NCBI GenBank assembly: GCA_902520595.1
Contig: CABYOM010000004.1
Span: 1 to 59,047, forward strand
Direction: 5' to 3'
Length of the DNA: 59,047 nt
Source: an uncultured Candidatus Poseidoniales archaeon
Lineage (GTDB): Archaea; Thermoplasmatota; Poseidoniia; Poseidoniales; Poseidoniaceae
In this document: in pieces, positions 26,794-36,337 of the stretch
Position numbering within the stretch: position 1 is the stretch's first letter
Layout of the letters: each line of letters opens with the position of its first letter
Notes under the pieces: model-generated
What the model saw: only the letters and a program-made list of their open reading frames with translations
Databases searched by the model: none
What the model was told of the DNA's origin: nothing
Position numbers and translations under genes: made by a program

Positions 26794-27129
26794 TCAGCGC
26801 TTCGTACCGCACGAAGGGCAGAAATCAAGGTCATTTTCAAGCCGTGCACCACAATCTTTGCAGTGTGCACCGCTGATACTCAGTGTATCCAGTTTCGACA
26901 CATGCTGTGGCGCTTCATCACGAGCAGTTGGAAGAACGATGTGAAGCGGGTCAATGCCCTGTTCTTTGAGTTCACGGAAACGGTTTCCGAAAATTATTGC
27001 CTCTTGGATAGCAGATTCAATTTGGAGTTGACGTGTTTCACGTTCAGTTCGGTCAGCTATTTCTTCTGATTCTTCAAGCACGGCTTGGAGATGACGCATG
27101 AAGTCACTCAGCGTTGGACCATCGGACAT
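26794..27129 (-). CDS. Small protein with C-terminal zinc ribbon
   Basis: About 111 residues from ATG 27129 (MSDGPTLSDFM). The N-terminal ~60 residues are a charged helix, probably a coiled coil (RHLQAVLEESEEIADRTERE). The end is a four-Cys ribbon, CKDCGARLENDLDFCPSCG. No family is recognised beyond the generic zinc ribbon. The stop codons of this gene and kptA touch back to back within TGATCA. Longer starts up to 27195 are open. Confidence 0.6.
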   Translation of the reverse strand: MSDGPTLSDFMRHLQAVLEESEEIADRTERETRQLQIESAIQEAIIFGNRFRELKEQGIDPLHIVLPTARDEAPQHVSKLDTLSISGAHCKDCGARLENDLDFCPSCGTKR

Positions 27130-27232
27130 ACTTACTGGTTGACTCGGTGGGTCATCAATGCTTGGTGGAAAAACGGTGATTTGAAAGAAAATCAAGGGTC
27201 ATCCTCATGAGCCATTCACCCTTGGTCGAAAT

Positions 27233-28057
27233 ATGCGTGAGCGTGTTGTCATCAAATGGGGTGGCGGACTTATCACAGAGAAATCGTCACTTTGCACTCC
27301 TGATTTGGAGATTTTGGAACGACTTGCACTGACTATAGTCGATTGTCAAAAGAATGGTATTGATGTCATATTGGTTCACGGTGCTGGCTCATACGGTCAC
27401 CTCCGTGCAAAACATTGGCGACTCAATGAAGGATTGCTCACCAATGTTCAAATCAAAAGCGATGGAGTGTGTAAAACTCAAAAAGAAGCAGTTAATACTG
27501 TTCGTCAAGAGATGCTAGAACTCAATGCACATGTATGTCATGCTCTTGAGCAAAAAAACATCACACCAATCGTGCACCCTCCTCACCTTTGGGCCAAGAA
27601 TACTGGGCCGAGTTTCGATGGGAATCTCAACCGGTTTAATCATCAGGAGCAAGGACAAGTGCATGTCACCTTTGGTGACGTTGTTAATGTTGAAGGGGAC
27701 GAGGCATTTGGTATTCTTTCCGGTGATGACCTTGTCGTACGATTGGCAGTCGAATTGCCTAGAGTCCAACGATTGGTATTCGCTATCAAGGGAGTTGATG
27801 GCATCTTACGCTTACCTCCTGATGTGGCCAAGGATAACGATCTTATCGAAAATTGGCATCCTGATATTGAATTTGAAGGGACACATCAATCACAAATAGA
27901 TGTAACTGGCGGCATAGGCCTCAAAGCTGCTCGAGGCGCTCTGGTTGCATCACATGAAATTGACGTAGTCATGGTGAATGGTGACTACACTGAACGTGTT
28001 TTAGACGCAATGCTCGGGAATGCTGTTCGTGGTACAAGAATTACAGCAAAACAGTGA
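27233..28057 (+). CDS. ipk: Isopentenyl phosphate kinase
   Basis: This 274-residue amino-acid-kinase-fold enzyme begins VVIKWGGGLITEKSS and has HGAGSYGH (49-56), whose last His is the catalytic residue that sets IPK apart from other family members. GDVVNVEGDEAFGILSGDDLVVRLA and VTGGIGLKAA complete the nucleotide site. It phosphorylates isopentenyl phosphate to IPP, the last kinase step of the archaeal mevalonate routes. The start of the Idi-GGPPS gene lies 97 bases downstream on the same strand, so this looks like a two-gene isoprenoid operon. Confidence 0.88.
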   Translation: MRERVVIKWGGGLITEKSSLCTPDLEILERLALTIVDCQKNGIDVILVHGAGSYGHLRAKHWRLNEGLLTNVQIKSDGVCKTQKEAVNTVRQEMLELNAHVCHALEQKNITPIVHPPHLWAKNTGPSFDGNLNRFNHQEQGQVHVTFGDVVNVEGDEAFGILSGDDLVVRLAVELPRVQRLVFAIKGVDGILRLPPDVAKDNDLIENWHPDIEFEGTHQSQIDVTGGIGLKAARGALVASHEIDVVMVNGDYTERVLDAMLGNAVRGTRITAKQ

Positions 28058-28154
28058 ACTGCGTTCTTTACACTATGAAAATATCATTAATTCTCAACAG
28101 ATAGTAGAGAACTCTTCATGTAGCGACCGCGAACACATTGAAATTGGGGTTCAC

Positions 28155-29912
28155 ATGGCTGGCTATGATATATCCGATGTTCCAACCGTTGAACTGTCTG
28201 ATTCTGAGCAAACCTTACTCACTGAACTCGGTGCCGATTCAGTGCAATCACAACTTATGGCTGAAGCAATAATTCAGGTGAGTGAAAAAGACGAAATCAT
28301 CGGTCCAGTTTCCAAAATCTCTGCGCACAGAGATGCTGGTGCTTTACACCGGGCGTTCAGTGTACTTCTTTTTGATTCTGAAAACCGTATGCTCCTTCAA
28401 CGCAGGGCTGATGATAAAGTTACATTCCCTGGAGTTTGGGCGAACTCTTGTTGCTCTCATCCACTGCACTCAGAATCTGAACTCATCCAAGAAAATAACC
28501 TTGGCGTTAAGAATGCAGCCATTCGAAAAATGGAGCAAGAACTCGGAATTTCTCCCGATTCACTTTCAACAGATGATTTTCATTTTATGACAAAAATGCG
28601 TTACTCTGCACGTATGAATGAAACTTGGATTGAGAGAGAAGTCGACCACATCTTAGTTGCCAAAGTCGATGTCGAACTCAAGCCCAATCCAAATGAAGTA
28701 TCAGAAGTTGCCTGGGTCACCTTTGAGGAACTTGAAGAAATGCTGATTGAACAGGATCCACAAAACGGTTCAATTGCTCCATGGTTTCGATGCATTGCAG
28801 CGCTCATCATGACTAAAGAATGGTGGGAGGCTGCTGGAAACAGTTCTGCGTTAGCCGAACTTGCTGATGACAGAATCCATGACATGGGTGACGTCACACA
28901 CATGCTCCCAGATGCTGAAGGTGCGGGCCTCAATGTTTCAGTTCTTGAGGTCAAGCCTTTGGTTGAACAGCGAATCATGGATAGCCTCATGGCATCACGC
29001 CACGAACGGTTAGCTGATGCTATGACCCACCTCATTCACGGTGGAGGAAAACGTCTTCGTGCTACTCTTCCTTGGCTAGTTGGTAAGGCGGTAGGTGATA
29101 CACACTCAGGTATGCTTGACGTGGGTGCTGCAATTGAAACGGTCCACAATTTTACATTAGTCCATGATGATATTATGGATGATGATGAAGTCCGAAGAGG
29201 TAGGAATGCAGTCCACATTGAATTTGATCTCGCTACTGCAATTAACGCTGGCGATGCTATGCTTGCTATTGCTTTCGAAAGTTTAGTACAGGCGGAAGGT
29301 CTGGAAGATAAGGATGTAGCTCCACTTGTCAACAGAATAGCTTGGATGGTTCGAAGAGTCAGTGAAGGGCAGCAAATGGATATCGAATTTGAAGAAGAGC
29401 TGGCCGTTTCCGAAGAAGACTACATCGAAATGATTGAAGGAAAAACCGCAGTCATGTTCCTTACATGTGCAGAAATAGGAGCTCGAATGGCTGGTGCAGA
29501 CCAAGAGATCATCGAGTGCATGGCAGACTGGGGTCTAGCAGTGGGTCTCTGTTTCCAATTGATGGATGACCTAATCGATGTTCTCTCGGATTCAGATGTC
29601 CTTGGCAAGCCTGCCGGTTCGGATATTGCCCAAGGCAAACGCACACTGATGGTAATACATGCCCTCTCACAACCGGACAGTGACGATAAGACCACTCTGC
29701 TTGCAGCCTTAGGAAAGGGTGAAGATGCTGATGCTGAATCAATTCAAAATGCACTCATTGCTCTCGGTAATTTGGGTTCGATTGATTATGCAAGGAAAAG
29801 GGCTGTTGAATACCATGCAAAAGCACACGCATGCCTCGATAGAATCCCGAAAAGTCCAGCAATGCGTGCATTGCGTGAACTTACTGATTTCCAATTGAAG
29901 AGAATCAGTTAA
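28155..29912 (+). CDS. Fused type I IPP isomerase and geranylgeranyl diphosphate synthase
   Basis: One 585-residue ORF joins two enzymes. Residues 1-~225 are a type I (Nudix) isopentenyl-diphosphate isomerase with ANSCCSHPLH (active Cys ~100) and the acidic ETWIEREVDH (158-166). Residues ~265-585 are a prenyl synthase with HGGGKRLR, the first Asp-rich motif HDDIMDD (338-344), GKTAVMF and the second FQLMDDLIDV (468-476). The chain would make DMAPP from IPP and condense both to GGPP for archaeal lipids. ATG 28155 is preferred; the track start at 28020 overlaps the IPK gene and adds no domain. Chain length (C15 or C20) cannot be read with certainty. Confidence 0.88.
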   Translation: MAGYDISDVPTVELSDSEQTLLTELGADSVQSQLMAEAIIQVSEKDEIIGPVSKISAHRDAGALHRAFSVLLFDSENRMLLQRRADDKVTFPGVWANSCCSHPLHSESELIQENNLGVKNAAIRKMEQELGISPDSLSTDDFHFMTKMRYSARMNETWIEREVDHILVAKVDVELKPNPNEVSEVAWVTFEELEEMLIEQDPQNGSIAPWFRCIAALIMTKEWWEAAGNSSALAELADDRIHDMGDVTHMLPDAEGAGLNVSVLEVKPLVEQRIMDSLMASRHERLADAMTHLIHGGGKRLRATLPWLVGKAVGDTHSGMLDVGAAIETVHNFTLVHDDIMDDDEVRRGRNAVHIEFDLATAINAGDAMLAIAFESLVQAEGLEDKDVAPLVNRIAWMVRRVSEGQQMDIEFEEELAVSEEDYIEMIEGKTAVMFLTCAEIGARMAGADQEIIECMADWGLAVGLCFQLMDDLIDVLSDSDVLGKPAGSDIAQGKRTLMVIHALSQPDSDDKTTLLAALGKGEDADAESIQNALIALGNLGSIDYARKRAVEYHAKAHACLDRIPKSPAMRALRELTDFQLKRIS

Positions 29913-30366
29913 TGGTGACGATTTCTTCAGTAACAAGTTCTCCACCTTGAATCACCTTGGCATACCAACGTGCTGAAGACGGGTACTTTTTCACTGAAAT
30001 CCGCATGAAATCATCATTTGTGAACGAATCTTTGATTGTTCGGCATGGTGGAGCGTCAGAAGTGATCTCTAAAATTACAGTCTGAAAGTGGAACTGGGTA
30101 CCAACCTGTACTGAACTCCAATCTATTCCCTTAAGCAATACATTTTCACCTACTGAGCCAGGAAAAATGGGGTGACCTTCATTCGAAAGTTCAGAAAGTA
30201 CTTCCGAACTGAAGATACAAACTGCCCGATTCGGTCCACCATGATGTTTCAAATCATTTTGCTTATCGCCATTACAACCCTTTTCATGAACAAGTAAATT
30301 GGACACCTCCAATTTTGGAACACCGCCATTGGGTGCGACAAATAGGCCCACAACTGAGCCACTCAT
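29905..30366 (-). CDS. MOSC domain protein
   Basis: About 153 residues make up a stand-alone MOSC domain: LKHHGGPNRAVCIFSSE, PGSVGENVLLKGIDW, and the conserved Cys in DAPPCRTI. MOSC proteins carry sulfur or bind molybdopterin-related ligands, so a role in molybdenum cofactor or sulfur transfer chemistry is likely. ATG 30366 is used. A GTG at 30375 overlaps the EF-2 stop (GTGA) and is an equal possibility, implying coupling to the EF-2 operon. Its 3' end overlaps the convergent Idi-GGPPS gene by eight bases. Confidence 0.8.
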   Translation of the reverse strand: MSGSVVGLFVAPNGGVPKLEVSNLLVHEKGCNGDKQNDLKHHGGPNRAVCIFSSEVLSELSNEGHPIFPGSVGENVLLKGIDWSSVQVGTQFHFQTVILEITSDAPPCRTIKDSFTNDDFMRISVKKYPSSARWYAKVIQGGELVTEEIVTIN

Positions 30367-30371
30367 GCTTC

Positions 30372-32579
30372 TCACTCAGCGTAATAGGATTCAGGGTAAG
30401 GTTCTGGTTTGAGCCCTTTACGTGTTCGAATTTGGCCTACGACCTTGTCAAACAGTTGAGGGGGAAGCATTTCGAAACCGAGATTCTCAGTGTTCCATAC
30501 TGCACGACCCTGAGATGCTGCTCGAATATCGTTGGAGAAACCAAAGGTCTCTGCAATCGGAAGAACACCGACTACAGTTGTAACTTCACCTTCTGATGGC
30601 ATGTCTTCGATAATTCCTCTTCGGTTAGTGACCTCGCGAGTTACTTGACCAAGCCAGTCGTTTGGAACTGATACGAACGCCTTCTGCATAGGTTCGAGAA
30701 GAACTGTTCGTGCTCTCATCATTGCACCCTTAATCCCGTTGCGAACGGCAGGAATTGTTTGGGCAGGTCCACGGTGAATTGCGTCCTCGTGAAGTTTTGC
30801 ATCTACGAGTCGGACAAACATTCCTTGAACGGGCTCATCAGCGATTGGACCCTTCGAGCACACACCATTGAATGCTTCAATAATCAATTCACGAGTTTCG
30901 TGAAGACCCTGAATACCCTTGGTATCATTCACGAGAACATTGGAACCATTGATAGCGTAAATTTTGCGCATCAAATCTTTGTCCATTCCGAGTTCACCGA
31001 ACTTACGGCCGACTTCCTTTGCGTCATTCGGTCGAATGGTTCCTGAGCCAAGATCTCCAGCACGGAGAGCTGCGACAACTTCAGGAGTGAGGGCTTCAAT
31101 TTCAAAGAAGAAACGGTTGTGACGGTTTGGTGATTTACCTTCAAACGCATTTCCACGATTGCTACCTTGAATACCTTCACGATAAACAACAATAGGTGGG
31201 CTTACGCTCACTTTGATGTTCTGTTCTTCTTCAATTCGGTAAACGGTAATCTCCAAGTGCAACTCTCCCATTCCAGCAAGCAGAGCTTCACCGGTTTCTT
31301 GGTTGGTTGTGACTTGAAGAGATGCGTCAGCCTTGGCAAGGGAACGTAGAGCGTCAATGAACTTTGGAAGGTCCTTCATACTCTTAGGCTCAACTGCAAC
31401 GGTAACAACAGGATCCGAGTAGTGCCGAATTGCTTCGAACGGAGTGAAATCTTTGTCACGTGAGAGGGTTACACCTGCTGCTGCGGAGCGAATACCGGTA
31501 AGAGCAGCGATGTTTCCTGCAACAACCTTTGGAACAGTAATTCGGTCTCCGCCGACCATCATGCTCACTTGCTGAACACGCTCGGCTTTTGCAGCACCGA
31601 TAGCGAAAACTGATTCACCCTGAGATATTGCTCCTGAATAAATTCGTCCAACAGCGACTTCACCAGCGTGTGGGTCCATCCAAATTTTGGTAATCATCAT
31701 TGCAAGTTCTGCTTCAGGGTCACAATTGACCATTGCTTTACCAATCTCAGAATCGAGGTCGCCAGTCCAAATGTTCGGGATACGGTAGGGTTGTGCCTCA
31801 ACAGGTCCAGGAAGTTTTGTAACTGCCATGTCCAAGAGAACTTCATGAACAGGCGCCTTAGATGCGAGCGTCTTTTGATCCTCGTTGTTACAGTATTCGA
31901 AAATTTGAGTCATCGACACCCCGGACTTTTTCATGTAAGGGATGGTAATACCCCAGTTGTGGTATGCACTACCGAACGCAACTGTTCCGTCCATAACACT
32001 GACTTGCCAACTTTTCTTGAATTCTTCAGGAGCGAACTGACCAATAAGTCGGTTCACTTTTTTGATGGTTTCAGTGAATCGAGCCATCATGTCTTCAGGA
32101 GTCACTTGCAATTCGTTAATCAGTCGGTCGACTTTGTTAATGAAAAGAACTGGCTTGACCTTTTCTTTGAGAGCTTGACGAACGACAGTTTCGGTTTGAG
32201 GCATTGGTCCTTCTACTGCGCATGCGAGAATGAAACATCCGTCAACAGCACGCATGGCACGGGTAACGTCCCCACCAAAGTCAACGTGACCTGGTGTGTC
32301 GATGAGATTGATGAGATAGTCAATTCCATCAACTCCGTGAACCATTGAAGCGGATGCTGCGTTAATGGTGATACCACGCGCAGATTCTTGCTCATCGAAA
32401 TCTAAAACACGAGCTGCACCGGCAAGATCACTGGACATCATTCCAGCACCAGCGATGAGGTTGTCAGACAACGTAGTCTTTCCGTGGTCAATGTGTGCAG
32501 CAATACATAAATTACGAATTTGAGGCAAAATATGCATGACTTCGGTTGCTTTGTTAATGTTATCTTCCTTTCGGCCCAT
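30372..32579 (-). CDS. fusA: Translation elongation factor EF-2
   Basis: The 735-residue archaeal EF-2 has the GTPase motifs AHIDHGKTT (28-36), DTPGHVDFGGDV and FINKVDRL, and the C-terminal domain with DAIHRGPAQTIP. The His in that loop is the diphthamide site, and the diphthine-ammonia ligase Dph6 is encoded at 43.7 kb. It drives GTP-dependent translocation on the ribosome. It lies downstream of S7 and S12 in the usual archaeal order, separated from S7 by 147 bases. Confidence 0.96.
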   Translation of the reverse strand: MGRKEDNINKATEVMHILPQIRNLCIAAHIDHGKTTLSDNLIAGAGMMSSDLAGAARVLDFDEQESARGITINAASASMVHGVDGIDYLINLIDTPGHVDFGGDVTRAMRAVDGCFILACAVEGPMPQTETVVRQALKEKVKPVLFINKVDRLINELQVTPEDMMARFTETIKKVNRLIGQFAPEEFKKSWQVSVMDGTVAFGSAYHNWGITIPYMKKSGVSMTQIFEYCNNEDQKTLASKAPVHEVLLDMAVTKLPGPVEAQPYRIPNIWTGDLDSEIGKAMVNCDPEAELAMMITKIWMDPHAGEVAVGRIYSGAISQGESVFAIGAAKAERVQQVSMMVGGDRITVPKVVAGNIAALTGIRSAAAGVTLSRDKDFTPFEAIRHYSDPVVTVAVEPKSMKDLPKFIDALRSLAKADASLQVTTNQETGEALLAGMGELHLEITVYRIEEEQNIKVSVSPPIVVYREGIQGSNRGNAFEGKSPNRHNRFFFEIEALTPEVVAALRAGDLGSGTIRPNDAKEVGRKFGELGMDKDLMRKIYAINGSNVLVNDTKGIQGLHETRELIIEAFNGVCSKGPIADEPVQGMFVRLVDAKLHEDAIHRGPAQTIPAVRNGIKGAMMRARTVLLEPMQKAFVSVPNDWLGQVTREVTNRRGIIEDMPSEGEVTTVVGVLPIAETFGFSNDIRAASQGRAVWNTENLGFEMLPPQLFDKVVGQIRTRKGLKPEPYPESYYAE

Positions 32580-32726
32580 GGAATCACCCGTGACTTCTCG
32601 TCAATAACGGCCACCGGAAAGGGGTTCTTAAGTAACTCGCAACGAACAAACGGTTCGGGTCGACAGTGAGCGAAAAAAGGTTTTCTCAGACACTGGATGA
32701 TGGCACAAAAATCGCTTGAAATGACT

Positions 32727-33362
32727 TCAGCGAGCAGAAGCAGCGATGCGTTCCAATTCTTCCTTCTTTGCGACTGCAAACGAAGTAGCGTCACCAGAAG
32801 ATGCCTTGGAGATTTCATTGATGACACAGTTGGTCAAGGTTCTCTTTGATTTGTGAGTTCCTTGTTGAGCACCTTTAGCAAGGTTGCGAAGAGCGACATC
32901 GAGGCGTCGAGAAGGTGAAGAATCAACTGCTTTGGGTTGTGAAACTGCACCGAACTTAATTCGAGTGATTTCTTCCATTGGAGCAGCATTGCAAATAGCA
33001 TTGACAAAAATCTGAAGTGGGTTTTCTCCGGTCTTTTCTGCGATCGCATCAAGAGCAGCTTCAAATGCCTTCATTGCGCCCTGTTTCTTTCCGGTGTAAG
33101 GTCCGGTTCGCATGAGTTTGTTGATGTAGCGTTCTACGACAGATAGCTTTGCTTTACCAAACCATGCGTTTGCGTGTCGACCACCAGTGTGCGGGACTCC
33201 AACTGTTGTGAGATTGATGTAAGGAGCAAGTCCAGGGTCTTTACAGGTTATCGCTGATGCATCCCACTTACCAAAGACGAGCGTTCCAATACCGGCAATA
33301 GGTCGAACGTCTTCAACAACAACTTCGTCTTGTTCTTCTTCGACCACTTCTGACTCTGACAT
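32727..33362 (-). CDS. rps7: Small-subunit ribosomal protein uS7
   Basis: The 211 residues include an acidic N-terminal extension (EVVEEEQDEVVVEDV) and then the S7 core: HTGGRHANAWFGKAKLSVVERYINKLM, NAAPMEEITRIKFG, and DSSPSRRLDVALRNL. The C-terminus is the archaeal type. It binds the 3' domain of 16S rRNA. It follows S12 by 11 bases on the same strand. Confidence 0.95.
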   Translation of the reverse strand: MSESEVVEEEQDEVVVEDVRPIAGIGTLVFGKWDASAITCKDPGLAPYINLTTVGVPHTGGRHANAWFGKAKLSVVERYINKLMRTGPYTGKKQGAMKAFEAALDAIAEKTGENPLQIFVNAICNAAPMEEITRIKFGAVSQPKAVDSSPSRRLDVALRNLAKGAQQGTHKSKRTLTNCVINEISKASSGDATSFAVAKKEELERIAASAR

Positions 33363-33373
33363 ATTCGAACACC

Positions 33374-33802
33374 TCAGCGGATTGGCTTTTCTTTTCGGCC
33401 ACGGACCATTTCGTTCAAAGAAACACCATTGACTTGAATGACTTTGTATCGGACACCAGGAATGTCTCCGTATGAACGACCCATGCGTCCACCGATACCC
33501 TCAACCATCACTTCGTCGTGTTCATCGATGAAGTTGATTGCACCGTCGCCAGGGGCGAAAGCTGTGAGTTTGTTACCGTTTTTGATAAGTGAAATCTTCA
33601 CTGCTTTTCGGATACCGGAATTCGGCTGTTTCGCCTCAATACCGACTTTTTCAATCACGATACCCTTTGCTTGAGTAGAGCCCGCAAGAGGGTCGTGTTT
33701 TGCTCGAGATTTGAGCATACGCTTCTTGTATCGGCGGTCTGACCAGCGAAACTTTTGACGGTCCTTTGCCATTTTAGCACCTGCGAAGAGTCCTCTACCC
33801 AT
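33374..33802 (-). CDS. rps12: Small-subunit ribosomal protein uS12
   Basis: Archaeal S12 of 142 residues begins [20 protein letters not shown] and has the decoding-site loops [15 protein letters not shown] and [15 protein letters not shown] 33802 gives the usual archaeal length; the track start 33862 adds 20 unrelated residues, and ATG 33805 is also possible. It is the first gene of the S12-S7-EF-2 run. Confidence 0.95.
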   Translation of the reverse strand: MGRGLFAGAKMAKDRQKFRWSDRRYKKRMLKSRAKHDPLAGSTQAKGIVIEKVGIEAKQPNSGIRKAVKISLIKNGNKLTAFAPGDGAINFIDEHDEVMVEGIGGRMGRSYGDIPGVRYKVIQVNGVSLNEMVRGRKEKPIR

Positions 33803-34003
33803 CATAATCACCGCATTGAAGCACTCTGCCGACTTGAATCCCCTATTTAAAACGACCCTCAAAGCCTGCGTAGACGGGTCGAAGAAATATGCTAATTATA
33901 CAGTGAAATCTTTCAAACAGAACTCGGTAAAATCAGCCCATATAGTCGAAATTCTGCATGTCTGTTAAACAAGGTTCAAGCGTTGAGTTCATTTCGCAGA
34001 AGC

Positions 34004-35275
34004 ATGGCCTTTCGCGACCACCTCGGTGCAGCCACCGTAGAATCCAACCCTGTAAGCCTCATTCATGGAATGTGGGAGCACTCTCGAGCGAGTCACCATG
34101 ATCTTACTTTATTCGACAATATTCTTGAAAGCCCCGGACAGCGTGCAGCAATCAACATTTTGACTCGTGAACGGTTGTGTGAAGCGATAGGTATCACGCC
34201 AGAGGAATATATCGATACGTTAGGCTGGGCGATGAATAATCCAAGTGAACCGATTATTGTTGACGCATCTGAAGCCGAGTGTTTCGAAAATCTACAGGAG
34301 ACTGTCGACATTACGAAACTGCCTATTCCTCATCACTGGCCGCAAGATAGAGGCCGTTATTCTTCTGCGAGTGTAATTATTGCAGAAGATAACGGAATTA
34401 GAAACATGTCGTTCCACCGCCAATTTGTCCGCGATCCAAATCATTTGGTCGTGCGTCTTGTGCCACGACATCTGCGAACAATGACTATGAATGCTCGAAA
34501 GGAAGGTCGAGAAGTCGATATTGTAATTGTCAATGCTCCAGACCCTGTCGTTTTACTTGCTGCTGCTATGTCGTTTGATGAAAACATTGATGAATTAACA
34601 ATCGCAGCTGCCCTTCACGAGAAATTGTATGGTAAGCCACTGCGACTGACACGTATGCCAAACGGAGTTCTTGCTCCTGCAGATGCGGAATTTGTTCTGT
34701 GGGGGAGAATTACAAACGAGGATGATGATGAGGGCCCATATGTCGATATTACCGGAACTGTTGACGATGTTCGCCAAGAGCCGGTAATCGAAATCGATGG
34801 TGTCATCCATCGCGACAATCCAATTTTCCATGCCCTCATTCCAGGAGAAGCAGAGCACAAGACTCTGATGGGACTCCCTCGAGCTCCAACAATCAAGGCT
34901 GCTGTGAGTGAAGTTTGCGAGTGCATCGATGTCCACATGACCGAGGGTGGATGTGGTTGGTTAGCCGCTGTCATCAAGATTCGTAAAACTCGTGCAGAAG
35001 ACCCGCTTCGCGCCATTGAGGCGGCCCTTGCTGGGCATAGAAGTATGAAGATGGTAACAGTTGTTGACGAGGATATCGACATCGGAGACCCTGTTCGAGT
35101 CGAGTGGGCTATGGTCACTCGTTGGCAACCGGACAAAGATACAATTATCCTATCAAATCAAAAGGGTAGCTCACTCGACCCTTCTCGAGACTCCGACGGA
35201 CTTACAGCAAAAGTTGGTTTTGATGCTACTTTGCCTTGGGGCGTTGACCATGATGGATTTATGTCTGTTCAATGA
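34004..35275 (+). CDS. UbiD-family decarboxylase (candidate anhydromevalonate phosphate decarboxylase)
   Basis: The ~423-residue UbiD fold protein contains RYSSASVIIAEDNGIRNMSFHRQFV, a prenyl-FMN-binding type segment, and the E..C-rich loop PRAPTIKAAVSEVCECIDVHMTEGGCGW. UbiD enzymes use prenylated FMN for reversible decarboxylation. In archaea one branch acts as trans-anhydromevalonate 5-phosphate decarboxylase, making isopentenyl phosphate, the substrate of IPK. The IPK gene at 27 kb makes this plausible, but sequence alone does not settle the substrate. ATG 34004 is used; TTG 33983 is the track start. It heads a three-gene run with a TPR protein and a Nudix protein. Confidence 0.78.
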   Translation: MAFRDHLGAATVESNPVSLIHGMWEHSRASHHDLTLFDNILESPGQRAAINILTRERLCEAIGITPEEYIDTLGWAMNNPSEPIIVDASEAECFENLQETVDITKLPIPHHWPQDRGRYSSASVIIAEDNGIRNMSFHRQFVRDPNHLVVRLVPRHLRTMTMNARKEGREVDIVIVNAPDPVVLLAAAMSFDENIDELTIAAALHEKLYGKPLRLTRMPNGVLAPADAEFVLWGRITNEDDDEGPYVDITGTVDDVRQEPVIEIDGVIHRDNPIFHALIPGEAEHKTLMGLPRAPTIKAAVSEVCECIDVHMTEGGCGWLAAVIKIRKTRAEDPLRAIEAALAGHRSMKMVTVVDEDIDIGDPVRVEWAMVTRWQPDKDTIILSNQKGSSLDPSRDSDGLTAKVGFDATLPWGVDHDGFMSVQ

Positions 35276-35311
35276 ACATCTTAGCGAAGAAGTTGAATGT
35301 AGGGAGACGGT

Positions 35312-36328
35312 GTGCAGGTCATGACTGGGGAAAGTGCAGACCTTTTGCAACACCCACGTCGCAATTTAGGAAACCGTTACCGAACACAGGCTCAAAAATT
35401 TGTTCGACTTGCTTCCAAAGACCCTGAACGATTTGAAGATAATCTAGCATGGGCTGAGCAAAATGCTCGCCAAGCTCTTCTCCATGATTTTACCGACGAG
35501 AGGAATTGGCGATGTTTGGCTGACATCAAAGTCGTTAACGGTGATGGATTAGGTCTATGTGCAGTGCTTGAAGATATCTTTGTAGTCTTGGGACGGGATG
35601 CTGAGCAAGTCGAACAATTGAAAGATGTCGACTTTCTAATGGTTGGTCTTGAATTACTCGAAGCTGCATTCGCTCGAGACCCTCTTGACCCAGATTCATG
35701 GTGGTCGACATTTTCAGATTCGGTTTCACTCGAAAAGGAGCTTGAAGATTTTGCTGAACGGTGTAGACGTTTAGATTTCAGTGACCAGCGAGCAAACATC
35801 GTTTATGGACGTCGATTGGAGCGTTTACGTTCAGGTGGCCATGAGGACTTGTTCATTGAACTCTCTCGCCACCTACTCGCTCACCGACCCAATAACCATG
35901 AACTCTGGATGGAACTAGGACGACTCTATGAGCGCAGGAATGAGATGGATGAAGCATGGTCGTGTTATGACCACGTGCAACAACTGCAACCTCATCAGAA
36001 TCCTCGAGACTTGTTTTTGCAACGGATTACTGGGCGAATGATGGGCGAAGAAGAGAAACCCTGGACCTCGCCGAGTATCGAAAAGCGCTCACAATTCTTG
36101 GAACAAATGCTTCAACTTTCACAACGGATATCATCTGCCGATGAACCGACGGACGAAATCACTGAACCGCTGGAAGAAAAGATTGCAATACATCCTGATT
36201 TGAACCGTTTGCAATCACTCATCGAAGCCGGGGATTCGTCTGAAGCATTCTTTTTGGCGCGTAGACTCGTATCCCAGGGTGAGGATTGGGCTGAAGAGTG
36301 GGTCCAAAAAGCCAAGGAAAACTTCTGA
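35312..36328 (+). CDS. TPR-like repeat protein
   Basis: The 338-residue soluble protein is built of helical pairs. One clear TPR is NNHELWMELGRLYERRNEMDEAWSCYDHVQQL, with an earlier DERNWRCLADIKVV pair and a C-terminal acidic helix. No enzyme motif is seen. It lies 36 bases after the UbiD gene and 9 before a Nudix gene, so it likely shares a transcript. GTG 35312 follows AGGGAG; ATG 35321 is an alternative. Function unknown, presumably protein-protein interaction. Confidence 0.65.
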   Translation: MQVMTGESADLLQHPRRNLGNRYRTQAQKFVRLASKDPERFEDNLAWAEQNARQALLHDFTDERNWRCLADIKVVNGDGLGLCAVLEDIFVVLGRDAEQVEQLKDVDFLMVGLELLEAAFARDPLDPDSWWSTFSDSVSLEKELEDFAERCRRLDFSDQRANIVYGRRLERLRSGGHEDLFIELSRHLLAHRPNNHELWMELGRLYERRNEMDEAWSCYDHVQQLQPHQNPRDLFLQRITGRMMGEEEKPWTSPSIEKRSQFLEQMLQLSQRISSADEPTDEITEPLEEKIAIHPDLNRLQSLIEAGDSSEAFFLARRLVSQGEDWAEEWVQKAKENF

Positions 36329-36337
36329 GGTGATGGT

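Noticed and set aside
31668-32348. 226-residue plus-strand ORF antisense to EF-2
   Set aside because: Complementary to a highly conserved coding sequence; composition is that of an antisense shadow.
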